From Actinostola sp. cb2023 (Eukaryota; Cnidaria; Anthozoa; Actiniaria; Actinostolidae): a DNA stretch of 64,000 nt. The notes beneath the pieces were generated by a model. The model was given only the letters and a program-made list of their open reading frames with translations, did not search any database and was not told where the DNA came from. Positions 52,581 through 64,000 of this stretch are shown piece by piece. Location: the NCBI GenBank assembly GCA_033675265.1, contig JAUJYZ010001237.1, forward strand, positions 41,001 to 105,000. Reading direction: 5' to 3'. Made by a program: the position numbers and the translations under genes. Every line of letters starts with the position of its first letter. The stretch's first letter is position 1.

Positions 52581-55500
52581 GTGCCAAACAACTCGAAACT
52601 GGAGTATTGTGAGATGTGACAATAGATTGAATTGACGCTACTCTCTCTAGGATCCTACCAAGGATCTCGAAAAACATCTGTTTTCAAACAGGCATGGCCA
52701 GCTATTGCGGTCATTGAGCCCGCGATACGTCAGCGGTCTTCCCCAATCGAATAATCAAAATGGCGAATACAAATACAAAGGCTTGACCGGGAAGCGATCA
52801 AATCAAGGCAAATAAAAGTCTACGTTCTGAAGAAAATTAATTTGCCGTGGAAGAATAGTTTTCTACTACTCCTTATACTTTGTTCTGGCTAATACAAATT
52901 ACGAAAATATAAATTCCTATGTTTACTTTAGAAAATATTCGATAGCCTGTATATCGTACATACTGCCTCTGTAAATTTGTATAAAAACATGCGAAAGTGC
53001 GAAGTTCCAAGTCTAATTGTCGAATTACGGAGGACTTTTTTCAATTTGCCGTGGCGGATATATAAATTAGACTTACTTGTAAGGCCATTCACGAAAGCAT
53101 GTCCAGATTGGAGATAATTCCATGTTTACTTGAGCGCTTTGAAAATGCTCCATTATCACAAAATGAGAACACCAAATGTCCGCTTCCGGTGGACGAAGAA
53201 TAGTGAAGTTTGAAGTCGAAACTTTACCGAAAATCATCATGTTTGGCATCAAAATAAACCTTAGATATCAAACTTTCATTTGCCGTAAAGATCCATGGGA
53301 TAGCTGTTAAAGCACAGGGATACCGTCGCAAGTAAGTTAGATTTCTCCAAGTCCGGGCCTGAGGGCGCTTGGGCTCCCTGTGCTATTGATCAAAATTAGT
53401 ATTTCGCTTCTAAAATGTTTCTTCGATAATATTGAGCTCTAAATATACCTAACACATACAGTGTGGTAGTTGTTTTCAATTCGCATGGTGTTTAATTCAC
53501 TAAAGAAGCCTTATGGAACGTGTTTTAGAGCGAATTTGACTGATACTCGAGGTATATTTTCCAAATGAAAGCTAGTCGTTGCGTGACTTCCGGCTCAGGA
53601 TGACCGGAATAGCTGGCCAGGTTTTAGAATCATGATGCAACATAGATTATTGTCCATGTTCAGTGAATTCAAAACTCACGTGGCTATCGACCATGAACTA
53701 AGCATTAATGAATTTGTAAGACAGGTGTTCTCTCTAATGAAGACTTTGTTTTGTGAATTATGCATTGGCAAGTCAGAGGTCTGTTTTATAATTAAATAAA
53801 ACGAGGAAGGGTTTTCTTTTGGCGGTACCTTTTAGGTTTAGCTTCCTCCTTTCGCCTAGACTAATTTTCACTCGCTACCAGCGCGCATTACGGACGCCTG
53901 TGTCTTGATCAACCATACGTCTGTCATCAGTTACACACGAATTTGTCAATACTCTTCAACAATTTCTGAAAGAAAGAAAATTGTGGGTTAAAGCTGCTGC
54001 AATTCGAAAACAAACTCAAAAATTAATTGTGTATTAACATTTTCCTTAGATGCATATTTTCTTATCTGTGGATTTAGCCAGAAACCCTGGGATAATCTTT
54101 TGCGTCATTTACAAAGAGTGCCGCTCTGAGAGCTTCATAGTACATGCATGGTGGCGGGATGAATTTCCTACCATCCCAAATATTGATTCAAAATATAAGC
54201 GTACCTAGGGAGCTGACATTGATATTATCAAAACAAAATGCGATGCTCTTGAAGACGTTGTACAAAAAGAGTGTAGTCAGCTCCGACATTGCTCGATTTC
54301 AAATTGTCAATAAAAACAGACAACTGTTCCACAGCGTAAACTACCTGATAGTACGTACAACACCTGCATATAAATATAAATAGCTTAAATACCATGCGTT
54401 GTGGATGCAGCAAAGAAGGTAGAACTGTAGCCAAGGAGTGTTTCCGTATAGTCGATTAACCGACTTCGACAATCCTTTCTAGTGTTGAACGATTAGTGGT
54501 CATTTTATTCATACGATACATTCAATGCTGACACTGTTTAGCTCCTCACTTAGAGGTCATCAATTATTAACACCATCCACCGGTAATAAACACATTTATC
54601 CAGCATCATTGACATCTCTCTTAAGTACTGCTCTGACAATTTCAATCTCAAGCCATGCGTCCCTGTATTAAACACATCAATTTGCAACGCATATTTTAAA
54701 ATCGAGTATTTGTTCTTTTTCTTGTTGTGTTACTTGTGGTAAAGCTGTCAATCCAAAGAGGATTTTGCTCACGAATGAATTTTCTTTTTTCTGCTGAATT
54801 TTAATTCTTCTATGTCAAGCTGTCGACATTTAACAAGGCATAATTTGAACGTCACAATAAAAAAGGATCTACCAGAATCTACGACGCTTGACAACATTGT
54901 TTTCTAAGTTATAGTTTTGTTTTTCTTTAACTCACTATTTTTTTCCCACATGTGACATTAAGCTTCGTTTGTTTGGCCAAAAAGGGGACGTTATTAGCCC
55001 ACTGTGGCCGTCCGACTTCATCGTCAGTAAATCCACGATATTCACTTATTTTTGAAATGTCAACAAAAATGGTCAACAAAATCAAGACACAATTGCCACC
55101 AGTCTTGGAACCGCGTTATGACTGGATAGATAAACGGGCTCACTTTCACTTGACATATCACCAATACGTCCATGTCAATTAAGTCAATGTTTCAAATTAA
55201 AGATTGTTTTAGTCTTTGGAGATCTTTCAAGACAAACAATTCCATTTATCTTGACTGAAGAAAGTTTACTGTTTACGATAGAACACTAAGTAGTTTTAAC
55301 GGTATTAATTAGAAGGGTTCCGTGAATCGTTCGTTCCATCTCATGATAATGAAAAGCCCGTAATTGAATCAATTTCTTTATAGCTCTGTGAGATCCTAAT
55401 TTCACGTATAATCACCAAATCTTCCACCGTACGACGCTTCGGGTGGCAAAAGCCGTGTTTACTCTTGAAAATTTAATTTTTGGGCCGAAATCGATGGACG

Positions 55501-57855
55501 AATGCCACATCAAGTTTCACATGCTGTTATTATATGTAGATTGCTTGGAACGTGCGTTGACGTTCCATCTTATTTAGCACCGTTTAAAATACGCTCTGCA
55601 GGTTTTTTACTTCACATTTATATTCAACGATTTTGCTCTCTTGTTTTTCTTGACAAAGGAGACCTTTTGAAATCTTTCTAAATTATTTTCTCTGTTTTTC
55701 TAGACAAATGGTAAGTTTGATATTGCGTGTTGATCTGCATAGATGACCGTGGCCGGACTGATATAGAATTGATTCTCAAACACTGTAACTAAGTAAGGAT
55801 TTTGTTCTAGATGATATGTCAGTGCATTTGAGAAATTCCAAATTTTGTAGAGCATAGTGTACAGAATTCGTTGCTACTTGTCGACTTCAAGTGTACCGCG
55901 ATCGTGATTACCAGCGGTCGAACCTGAAAGCGCTACCGTCGACTGCATAGGACCGTTTCCAGCAACGTTTATATTCGTTCTATATTTTGTCGCCTTTTCG
56001 GCTTATCTCTGAGACGTGGCTAAACATCACCCTTCTCTTATCACACAGGCTCGGGCAATCCAAAAGTCAATTTCATAATAATTTAATTCTTGAAAAAGCG
56101 TATTACATATAAATCTCAATGCTCTTTACAAGTGAGTAAGAAAATATAGAACATAAAAAATATAGAAAATATATAATGATATATTTATAAACCAAGACCT
56201 ACGACGATCAATTCCAAGACTGAAATACCGCTTGCGTGTTACCACGGCATTAGTTAATAACGTATGTTTGTTTTGGGCTTTATTCAGTGTCCTCATGAGT
56301 ATCGTTCACAATGATTCCAATCGATTCTGAGATCACTTTAGCCCATCATAGATGAACTAAAAGCGGATGGAAGGTTTGTTTGACCATTTAGTTTTCTGTT
56401 TGGATGAGATACATATCGACGAACGGTGTAAATTATACTAATTTTGGCAATTTATTGCATTATAATATTATTTCGAAAAAAATCCATAGTCTTTGACCCT
56501 CAAACGCAACCCACACTTCAACTTTCTAAAAACCGTGCTCGCTCGATCAGTATACCTTTTTTAAATGGGATTTAAATATTAGCTGCTAAAGTTGCAGAAA
56601 AATACAAAACTCCAGAGAAAAGACAACGGGAGTGTAAATACGTGTGTGGAGTATCATTGTGATAGAGCGAGAAATTCATACTCCAAATTGGAGTTTCAAA
56701 AAAAAAATTTCTCTCAAAATGAAATTCTCAACTGACTAGATCACCGAAATAAATGTTTTTGTGAATAAAAGAACATTTTTTTAACTGATTTCAGATTACC
56801 ATCGGTATTTACAGACATACGCTCTTAAATTACTAACAAATACTATCAAATAAAACAAATAAAGTGCGTGCATGATGAATGCCGCGCGCCAAAAAACATC
56901 TATAATCGGCCTATATATATAGATAGATTCGAACGTGTGTCGTGCTCATGCATGGATTATTTGTGAATTACCATGCTGAGCGTGCAGGTGTTCAGGTAAC
57001 AGTGCTTCTTTCTTCAAGGCAAAAGCGCGGCTGACAAAAACTCGCAGTTTCACAATAGAACTCCACGCTTACCTACTAAAGATTCCATTCGTCATTGAAA
57101 TTCAAAGTTTCTATAATCAAACCGAGTTCCAGCTGCCTGAGACAAAAAGCAAATGAATTGTTGAGTATTTAACAATTTTACATCGCTAAGCTAAAGTGAA
57201 TATGATTTGCAATCAAATGTAATGAAGATTGGGGGAAAAATGAATAAAAACTGCGTAAAATTAAAGAGCCTGCAGACCATATATTGTGACGGTATAGGGA
57301 TTGCCAAGAAATTCTCTTCCGAGGACATCGACGGCCACAAACAAAGAGTACGTACATTTTTTGGCTCGATAAAACATCTAATTTTAAAGATTGACGGCAT
57401 ATCATATATTCTCGAGTGGTTACCTGAAACTTGACAATTGTTTCTGTTGTTGTAGACATTTATGTACGACTATTTGCAGGCATCATTCGTGCACCTAGAC
57501 TATGCGCTCTAGCCTAATAATAGTAGCGTGCGATGTTGGGGGGAAATTTTTAATTATATTATTCTTATTGAATGGTTAGCATAACAAACGCCGAGTAACA
57601 CAAAGGGTTGTTCATTCTCCTTTATGTGTACAGTTCGTTATAGAAACGGAAAATCATTCAACGAAACGTTAATCTGATAAAACCCACTCGACTATCATTG
57701 CATACATTTGCTTCAGCAGAACACGTTATTTTTGGAAGCATTTGAGTGGGATCGCGCAATTACAACACTCTTTGACAGTCCTTTTGCCTTACTGAGCAAT
57801 GCGCATGCGTGATGACATAAGTGATATAATCAGCGCGCGTGTGTATTCGCAAAGA
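52581..57855. other. 5.3-kb stretch with no recognised gene or repeat
   Basis: Unusually free of foldbacks and tandem arrays compared with the rest of the window. Short frames (54144-54383, 54952-55182, 57207-57434) carry no domain I know. It lies upstream of the SLC6 gene and may hold its regulatory DNA. That is inference. Confidence 0.4.
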
Positions 57856-58192
57856 AGAATAGGAATAACGAATTAAACACGCAAACCGACAGACACTAAA
57901 TAAACACATGGGAAATGACAACCAAGTTTATATGAGACGAATAGGAAGAACGAATGAAACACGCAAACAGACAGACAGACACTAAATAAACACAAGGGAA
58001 ATAACAACCAAGTTTATATCAGAAGAATAGGAATAACGAACGAAACACGCAAACAGACAGACAGACACTATAAATAAACACAAGGGAAATAACAACCAAG
58101 TTTATATCAGAAGAATAGGCATAACGAACGAAACACGCAAACAGACAGACAGACACTAAATAAACACATGTAAAATTACAGCCAAGTTTAAA
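57856..58192. repeat. Tandem repeat of about 85 bp, four units
   Basis: Units contain GAAGAATAGGAATAACGA, AACACGCAAACAGACAGAC, TAAATAAACACA and CAACCAAGTTTATAT. Unit lengths vary slightly, with one or two extra GACA steps. Confidence 0.92.
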
Positions 58193-59720
58193 TAACAATT
58201 CAGAAAAGAAAACGAAAACCAATATAGAAAGAATGCCGTCAAGATATATACATATACATACTAGTATGTACTTGAGTATATAACAAGGAGGGCTAACTTA
58301 ACGATGGGCTTTCGGTAGAAGGATAATTCACAGTCTGCTCTCCATAATTATAGAAAGTATATAGGAAAAAGAGAGAGACACGCAATTTCTGACTGTTCCA
58401 AATGATTCCAATATATATCATATATACACTCGATTGCAGAAAGGTTGTAGTATACATTTATACATTTATACAAATATCTAAATATCAATTAATGAGATGC
58501 AAAATGCTAAACATGCTAAAATACAACTGCCGATTAAACACAAAATAGTGCTGAAAATTATTGTGATGTCCTTGCTGGATGCGATGCTAATCTAAAATTG
58601 ATGATTCTGATATATTAGAAGAAAATAAGGGATGTTTCACACTTTGCATCTCATTTGATATCTTGTATCTCATTAGATATTTGTATACTGAAATGTATAC
58701 TACAACGATTCTGCAAACGAGTGTATATAAATACGTATACATAGATATGAAGAATAAAAGTAAAACCAAGATACCAAGTTGTACACTGTATAATTGTACG
58801 TTTCCGCCGGCCATTCGGCCTTCATCAGCAAGACTATAGATAGGCCTTATGCATATAAGTCTGTGCCTCTTCAAAATAGACAAACTAAAACCTTTACAGT
58901 ACAAATTGCTTCAGCCATCGGAAAGAGTACTTCAAAATATACCAAATTTTTAAGTTGGGTTGTTATAGACCTAATATTCAAGAAATTATTACGGATCAAA
59001 AACAGTGAGTTTTGTATGTGTTTATCAACCGAGGCCTTTAGAGCCTCGTTTTCATGTTTTTCTAACTATGAAGTACTCATAACTTCGCAGGAATTCAATA
59101 TTTCACTTTCAAACTCTTAGACTAACTTTAATTTCTTGGAGCATTTGCTAACATTGTGAACCTTTTTACTCATGACTTAAAACATAAATGTTCAACTATT
59201 ATGCTAATTAGCAGCGGCCATTTTTGCATAGGTTCTATAAGTCATAATAAGAAAAGCAAAGCATATAAGCAAAGCAACTTCTGCAGACAAACAAAGAGTT
59301 ACCGTATTCAAAATATTCTTGTATATTGGTATCCAAAGTACGGGACAAGAAATTAACTTTCATTCGTCCGAACTTCGGGGTTTCCTCTCGAGTTCCTTAG
59401 GTGGTTCCAGCATAATGAATGACCTGTTTGCCGTATTTTTTAACTCGTTCGCTCCGCGTCAATATTGCTTGGATTTTATTATGCTTAACACAAATACTAA
59501 TTCAACTATTCTGCTTTTGGAAGGTTTATTCAAAATTATCATTGTAAGCCGCGTTTGTGAATGCCAGCTGATATTCAAACGACACTATTTTCACTAAAAC
59601 TGCTGCCAAACGGTTTTCCCTCGTACGATTTTTTTTAAACTTCGTGAACGACCTTTTAAGGTCCATAGTGAAGTTTCGGAGATAAATATAGTATCGTGAC
59701 CTTCAAATTAGATTAGCACA
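58193..59720. other. Retroelement remnant and spacer
   Basis: 58600-58834 looks like the minus-strand tail of a retroelement, ending in a hammerhead-like motif. The rest (58835-59720) is AT-rich with no recognised coding region. Confidence 0.4.
58796..58834 (-). ncRNA. Hammerhead-like motif with exact CUGAUGA box
   Basis: The minus strand reads GCUGAUGA, a GGCC-GAAU-GGCC stem, then GGCGGAAACGUAC. Both conserved boxes (CUGAUGA, GAAA) are present, but three extra bases separate the stem from GAAA and no convincing stem I is closed. The best of the four candidates for box 1. Confidence 0.4.
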
Positions 59721-59935
59721 TGATTGACAGTATTAAGGAGCTAGCAGATACTCACGCTATGGAAATATGTAAGAAACACCCTATGTACAAGTAACACTGT
59801 GAAAGGTTAGTGTGTGTCGAACTATTGACGAGAGAAGAGGTAAAATACTGTGAGTAAATTGTAAGGGAGCCATCAGTGAGCTTGTGAGTGAATAAAACAA
59901 TATTGTGTTGGGCGACGCTCGTAGTGTTCTCAACA
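59721..59935 (+). repeat. Probable 3' part of a BEL/Pao 5' LTR
   Basis: Ends with CTCAACA directly before the putative primer-binding site and contains GAATAAA at 59890, fitting a polyadenylation signal in R. The left boundary is uncertain because the second LTR is outside the window. Confidence 0.5.
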
Positions 59936-59940
59936 TAAAG

Positions 59941-59958
59941 TGGCGACCACGAAGGGAC
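59941..59958 (+). promoter_or_regulatory. Putative tRNA primer-binding site
   Basis: TGGCGACCACGAAGGGAC begins five bases after the presumed LTR end and 21 bases before the ORF. A TGGCGACC-type start is usual for BEL/Pao primer sites. The matching tRNA was not determined. Confidence 0.5.
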
Positions 59959-59978
59959 ACACATCTCTAAACGGAACA

Positions 59979-62900
59979 ATGGAAAAGCAACTTCAGGATC
60001 TGGAAGTTCAACTCAAACGACTGGAATTTACAAGAACGAAAACCGACACAGTAATTGGTAAACGCAACACGGAGGGTATAGAACGTCAAAGGGATGCCCT
60101 TCGAATAATCACGAAAGAAGTGGAGAATTTCAAAGTGAGCATAGAGCAAGGAAAATTCGCGGCTGGAGAGCAAGTAGCAGATATTGCAACATGGAGTCAT
60201 AATGTGGAGGAACAACAAGCAGCGGCAGATGACGATATAGTGCGTTTAGAAAATTGTTTGACCGACGCAAGACAAGAGGCAGTGGGAATCATGAAGGAAA
60301 ACGAGGAAAAGTTGTTAGCAAAGTCACGTCAAGCTCAGCTGGAATTTGAAAAGGCACAACTGGAGCTGAAGATGGGATACGAGAAAAAACCTAACGACGA
60401 AGCAACGGGAGAGGTAGGCGGTGTGTCTAACAAAAATGTGAGTGGCTACACAAATGCGAAATTGCCTAAGCTGGTGATTACAAAGTTTAATGGAGACTAC
60501 ACCGACTGGCAAAGGTTTTGGAGTCAATTCGAAGCGGAAATCGACCGAGCAAGTGTAGCGGGTGTCACGAAGTTCAGCTATTTAAAAGAATTGGTCGAGC
60601 CGAGCGTGAGAGCGACAATCGATGGTCTTCCCTTTTCAACTGAAGGGTATGAGCGCGCCAAAAACATCTTGAAAGACAGGTATGGCAAAACTAGCGAAAT
60701 AGTTAACGCTTATATTAAAAATATCATGTCGCTGCCAAAAATCAATGGGTCACACACGCCCAAGATTCATGAATTCTATCAATGTTTGCTCACTCAAGTG
60801 CAAGCCCTACAAACAATGGGGAAATTGAGCACCGTAAATGGATATGTCAGAATGACACTAGATAAACTTGAAGGGATAAGGGGTGACCTCGTGCGAACAG
60901 ATGACGATTGGCAAGAATGGGATTTCCCAAAGCTCGTTGACGCATTACAAAGATGGACAACGAGAAATCCCATCCCTGTCAGAGATTTCAGTGAACCGCA
61001 ACGACAAGAAAAACCCGCACGCAATCGCCTCCCAGCCTATCAAACCCAGCAATTTGGGAGGAAACGGGGTTGCGTGTATTGTGACGGGCCGCACAAGGCT
61101 GTTGATTGTGTAAAGGTTATCACTGTTTGTGACAGGAAAAAAATCCTGAGCACGAAACGCCTTTGTTTCAACTGTACCGGGGAAAAGCACGTTGCTGCTG
61201 ATTGTAAAAGCAGGTCATGTCAAAATTGCCAACAATCCCATCATACGTCTATTTGTGATAAACAAGAGGCCAGTACTGAAACAAAGGCGGGTAAAAACGA
61301 GAAAATGATGACTACAACAACCCCTGATAGCAGCCCAGTTATCTATCCAGTAGTAGTTGTAAAAGTTGAAGGCGTTATGTGTCGCGCTCTCCTTGATACC
61401 GGCGCCGGAAGTTCTTATGCATCAGCGGCATTACTCGACAGAATAGGAGTGCGTCCTCATCAGCGCGAAGTGCGTCAGATCGAAATGATGCTAGGATCAG
61501 TGACGAAAGCAGTTGAGATATCCAAGGTCAAAGTTCAATCGATAAGTGGAGATTTTCATCTCAACGTATCCGTGACCAGGGTGAACAAACAAAGATTATT
61601 AGATTTTGACAATCCACGCTATCAGGATTGCATTTCAAATCACGCTCATCTCGTGGGAGTTGAAATGCAAGACACTGACACTAAAGAGAGACTTCCGGTG
61701 CACTTGATACTAGGTGCGAGCGATTACGCGAAAATCAAAACAAAAACCGTACCTAAGATCGGCGCACCGGGAGAGCAAATAGCGGAACAGACAAAATTTG
61801 GTTGGACAATGATGTCCCCAGGTAAAGAAGTAGATTTGTCGCCCATGTTTGTCGCGCAGACATCAACGACCGACTATGAAAACCTGTGTAGACTGGACGT
61901 CCTGGGACTACAGGATTTTCCGGAGGGAGATCAGAACCAAGTGTACACCGAGTTCAAGGAGCAACTGGTGCGCAGCCCAGAGGGATGGTACGAGACAGGT
62001 CTTCCCTGGAAGGGAAACCACCCGCCATTACATAACAACGAAGCAGGGAGTTTGCGCAGACTCCATAGTTTGGAGCGCAAACTTGAAAAGCAGGGATTAA
62101 CAGAGAAATACCACAACATCATTCAGGAACAGCTTGAAGCAGGGATCGTGGAACGTGTCACAGATCCACCAAACGGCCGAGAATTCTACATACCTCACAA
62201 GGCGGTTGTTCGTGAAGCTGCGGAGAGCACAAAACTCCGTGTGGTGTACGATGCATCAGCACGGGCGTACGACAACGCGACGTCACTCAACGAGTGTCTC
62301 AATCCAGGACCACCACTCCAGAATCAGCTCTGGAATGTGCTAGTCCGTGCTCGGTTCCATCCAGTGGCTATCACAGGAGATATCAAGCAAGCGTTCCTAC
62401 AAGTTCGCATACGTGAGGAGGATCGTGACGCACTGCGATTTCACTGGCTGAAAGACTTAGACACCAAAACAGTAGAGACATTGCGCTTTACTAGGGCGTT
62501 GTTCGGGCTTGCCCCCTCACCATTCCTCTTGGGGGGTGTGCTCAAGCATCACCTAGAAATGTGCAAATCATTATATCCAGAGATTGTCGGAGAAATCGAG
62601 AGAAGCTTGTACGTGGACGACCTCATATCTGGGGGACCTGCCGTCGAGCATGCGCTACAGGTTAAATCTACAGCTACGGAAATCTTCGCCAAGGGGGGTT
62701 TCGAGCTTCACAAGTGGCACTCTAGTGCGCGTGAGCTAGAGACTACAGAGCTGCCGTCTAACGGAGACATCGAGACCTTTGCAAAGGAACAACTGGGTGT
62801 CCCGAAAGGGGGAGAATCAACTCTTCTCGGTCTCACCTGGGACAAAGGAACTGACACTATCTGCGTCAAATTTCCTGCAGAACCTGCCAATCAAACAAAG

Positions 62901-64000
62901 AGAGGAATTCTTGGTAAAGTTGCAAGAATCTACGACCCCCTGGGACTGACATCCCCAGTTACACTGGGGGGGAAACTTCTCTACCGTGACGCCTGCGACG
63001 TCAAACTAGCTTGGGATGCTGAGCTGCCGACCGAGGTGAGTAGCAAGTGGTCGAAGTGGGAAGAGAGTCTTCCAGACAAGATAACAGTACCGAGATCCAT
63101 CGCAACTCATCAAGAGGAGATTGAGGAAGTTGAATTACACGCGTTTGGGGACGCAAGCGGCAAAGGTGTATGTGCAGCAGTTTATGCGGTCATCAAGCAA
63201 CCAACGGGAGTAAACCAGGGACTGGTGGCAGCAAAGGCCAGGTTAGCGAAGAGGGGGCTAACTATACCTCGTCTTGAGTTAGTCTCCGGGCATATGGCTG
63301 TCAATCTTCTCACTAATGTCAGTGCTGCATTGGATGGCTTCTCAATGTCGTCACGCCACGGTTGGCTTGACAGCAGCGTTGCGCTACACTGGATTCGGGG
63401 ACAAGGTCAATACAAGCAGTTCGTTAGCAACCGGGTTCAGAAGATTCAGGACCACCCGGAGATAACATGGCACCATGTAAGTACGAAAGACAATCCAGCA
63501 GATGTAGGTAGTCGCAGTGGAAAGGTCAGTGAGCACACGCTGTGGTGGAAGGGACCACCATGGCTCACTGACAAGAAACTGTGGCCACCGGACATTACAA
63601 CAACCGCAACTGCAGAGTCGCAAACCGAAGCAAAAGCGCTGCGTGAAGTTTTCGCCGTAGCGGTGGCAGAGCCAGATGCGCTAGATGCCCTGCTACAGAG
63701 AAGTGATTACTGGAGAGCAATGAGAGTGTGTGGCTGGGTTATGCGGTTCATACAGAACGCCCGCGCTACAAAAGCTCACCGAGTGAGGGGTCCTTTAACG
63801 ACCAGAGAGATTGAAACAGCCAGGTTGGTTTGGGTGAAGCGGGCTCAAGCTAGTGCATCGGGAAGTGACCAGTTTGAAGAGGACAAGCTGCAACTGAATC
63901 TACAGCCAAACAGCGAAGGAGTGCTTGAGTGTCGAGGGAGGATTCAGGGCGAATATCCGGTTTTCCTGCCCGACAACCAGCTCTACACTCAGAAGGTTGT
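59979..64000 (+). CDS. BEL/Pao gag-pol polyprotein, 5' part, open to window end
   Basis: An uninterrupted frame of 1340 codons. The start ATG follows the primer site. Residues 1-150 are coiled-coil-like (MEKQLQDLEVQLKRLEFTRT), then comes a gag core with KLPKLVITKFNGDYTDWQRF, typical of BEL/Pao. Zinc knuckles follow: CVYCDGPHKAVDC (365), CFNCTGEKHVAADC, CQNCQQSHHTSIC. The protease has ALLDTGAGSSYAS (active Asp 473). RT runs from about 700 with HPPLHNN, KLRVVYDASA, ITGDIKQAFLQV and YVDDL (878). The RNase H region has LHAFGDASGKGVCAAVY (about 1050-1066) and TIPRLELVSGHMAVNLL. The last part resembles the pre-integrase region. The integrase and 3' LTR lie beyond the window. No frameshift or stop seen, so this copy may be young. 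Role: packaging, reverse transcription and processing of the element. Confidence 0.92.
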   Translation, partial: MEKQLQDLEVQLKRLEFTRTKTDTVIGKRNTEGIERQRDALRIITKEVENFKVSIEQGKFAAGEQVADIATWSHNVEEQQAAADDDIVRLENCLTDARQEAVGIMKENEEKLLAKSRQAQLEFEKAQLELKMGYEKKPNDEATGEVGGVSNKNVSGYTNAKLPKLVITKFNGDYTDWQRFWSQFEAEIDRASVAGVTKFSYLKELVEPSVRATIDGLPFSTEGYERAKNILKDRYGKTSEIVNAYIKNIMSLPKINGSHTPKIHEFYQCLLTQVQALQTMGKLSTVNGYVRMTLDKLEGIRGDLVRTDDDWQEWDFPKLVDALQRWTTRNPIPVRDFSEPQRQEKPARNRLPAYQTQQFGRKRGCVYCDGPHKAVDCVKVITVCDRKKILSTKRLCFNCTGEKHVAADCKSRSCQNCQQSHHTSICDKQEASTETKAGKNEKMMTTTTPDSSPVIYPVVVVKVEGVMCRALLDTGAGSSYASAALLDRIGVRPHQREVRQIEMMLGSVTKAVEISKVKVQSISGDFHLNVSVTRVNKQRLLDFDNPRYQDCISNHAHLVGVEMQDTDTKERLPVHLILGASDYAKIKTKTVPKIGAPGEQIAEQTKFGWTMMSPGKEVDLSPMFVAQTSTTDYENLCRLDVLGLQDFPEGDQNQVYTEFKEQLVRSPEGWYETGLPWKGNHPPLHNNEAGSLRRLHSLERKLEKQGLTEKYHNIIQEQLEAGIVERVTDPPNGREFYIPHKAVVREAAESTKLRVVYDASARAYDNATSLNECLNPGPPLQNQLWNVLVRARFHPVAITGDIKQAFLQVRIREEDRDALRFHWLKDLDTKTVETLRFTRALFGLAPSPFLLGGVLKHHLEMCKSLYPEIVGEIERSLYVDDLISGGPAVEHALQVKSTATEIFAKGGFELHKWHSSARELETTELPSNGDIETFAKEQLGVPKGGESTLLGLTWDKGTDTICVKFPAEPANQTKRGILGKVARIYDPLGLTSPVTLGGKLLYRDACDVKLAWDAELPTEVSSKWSKWEESLPDKITVPRSIATHQEEIEEVELHAFGDASGKGVCAAVYAVIKQPTGVNQGLVAAKARLAKRGLTIPRLELVSGHMAVNLLTNVSAALDGFSMSSRHGWLDSSVALHWIRGQGQYKQFVSNRVQKIQDHPEITWHHVSTKDNPADVGSRSGKVSEHTLWWKGPPWLTDKKLWPPDITTTATAESQTEAKALREVFAVAVAEPDALDALLQRSDYWRAMRVCGWVMRFIQNARATKAHRVRGPLTTREIETARLVWVKRAQASASGSDQFEEDKLQLNLQPNSEGVLECRGRIQGEYPVFLPDNQLYTQKV

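Noticed and set aside
61849..62343. Short plus and minus frames within the BEL region
   Set aside because: Shadows of the long gag-pol frame, which is open from 59979 to the window end.

Overview
The window looks like a 64 kb piece of an animal nuclear genome, most likely a marine invertebrate and possibly an anthozoan cnidarian. The evidence is spliceosomal genes of metazoan families, very dense short inverted-repeat transposons, long microsatellites, and DIRS, Penelope and BEL/Pao retroelements. The species assignment is inference, since nothing in the sequence names the organism.

Two host genes can be assembled exon by exon with consistent splice phases. (1) A plus-strand, six-exon, membrane-anchored class I O-methyltransferase of the COMTD1/COMT type (17413-25902, 289 aa). 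(2) A minus-strand, nine-exon SLC6 neurotransmitter/amino-acid transporter (51037-41990, 855 aa) with a long N-terminal tail and an SLC6A15-20-like core. They lie 16 kb apart in convergent orientation, and their introns are largely built of repeats. I see no functional link between them.

Layout: 0-1.5 kb, foldback elements. 1.77-4.22 kb, a large near-palindromic element with 12-bp arrays in its arms, broken copies of an rve-type integrase and a probable 6-bp target duplication. 4.8-7.1 kb, MITEs, the first copy of a hairpin-ended repeat family ('ACTCGGGC family') and a 13-bp array. 7.7-13.1 kb, a degraded minus-strand DIRS-like element with a gag split by an apparent intron. 13.3-14.5 kb, another ACTCGGGC copy and nested MITEs. 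14.5-16.7 kb, a decayed Penelope-like element split by a hAT-type MITE. 17.4-25.9 kb, the methyltransferase gene with a 5.1 kb intron holding a protease-like pseudogene and a 1.4 kb inverted element. 26-32.6 kb, gene-poor DNA with MITEs, one having a paralogous empty site. 33.1-41 kb, a nest of ACTCGGGC copies in both orientations. 42-51 kb, the SLC6 gene. 51.1-57.8 kb, tandem repeats then plain DNA. 59.7-64 kb, the 5' half of an apparently intact BEL/Pao element running off the window.

The most striking observations are these. A 24-bp minisatellite of roughly 60 units in SLC6 intron 4 carries a complete, in-frame 3' splice acceptor in most units, and the last unit is the real exon boundary. 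The ACTCGGGC family has a 5' end, a 5' hairpin and a 3' subterminal segment that are mutually complementary and that covary between subfamilies, as expected of Helitron2/Helentron-type (HINE) elements. Four hammerhead-ribozyme-like motifs recur at retroelement remnants.
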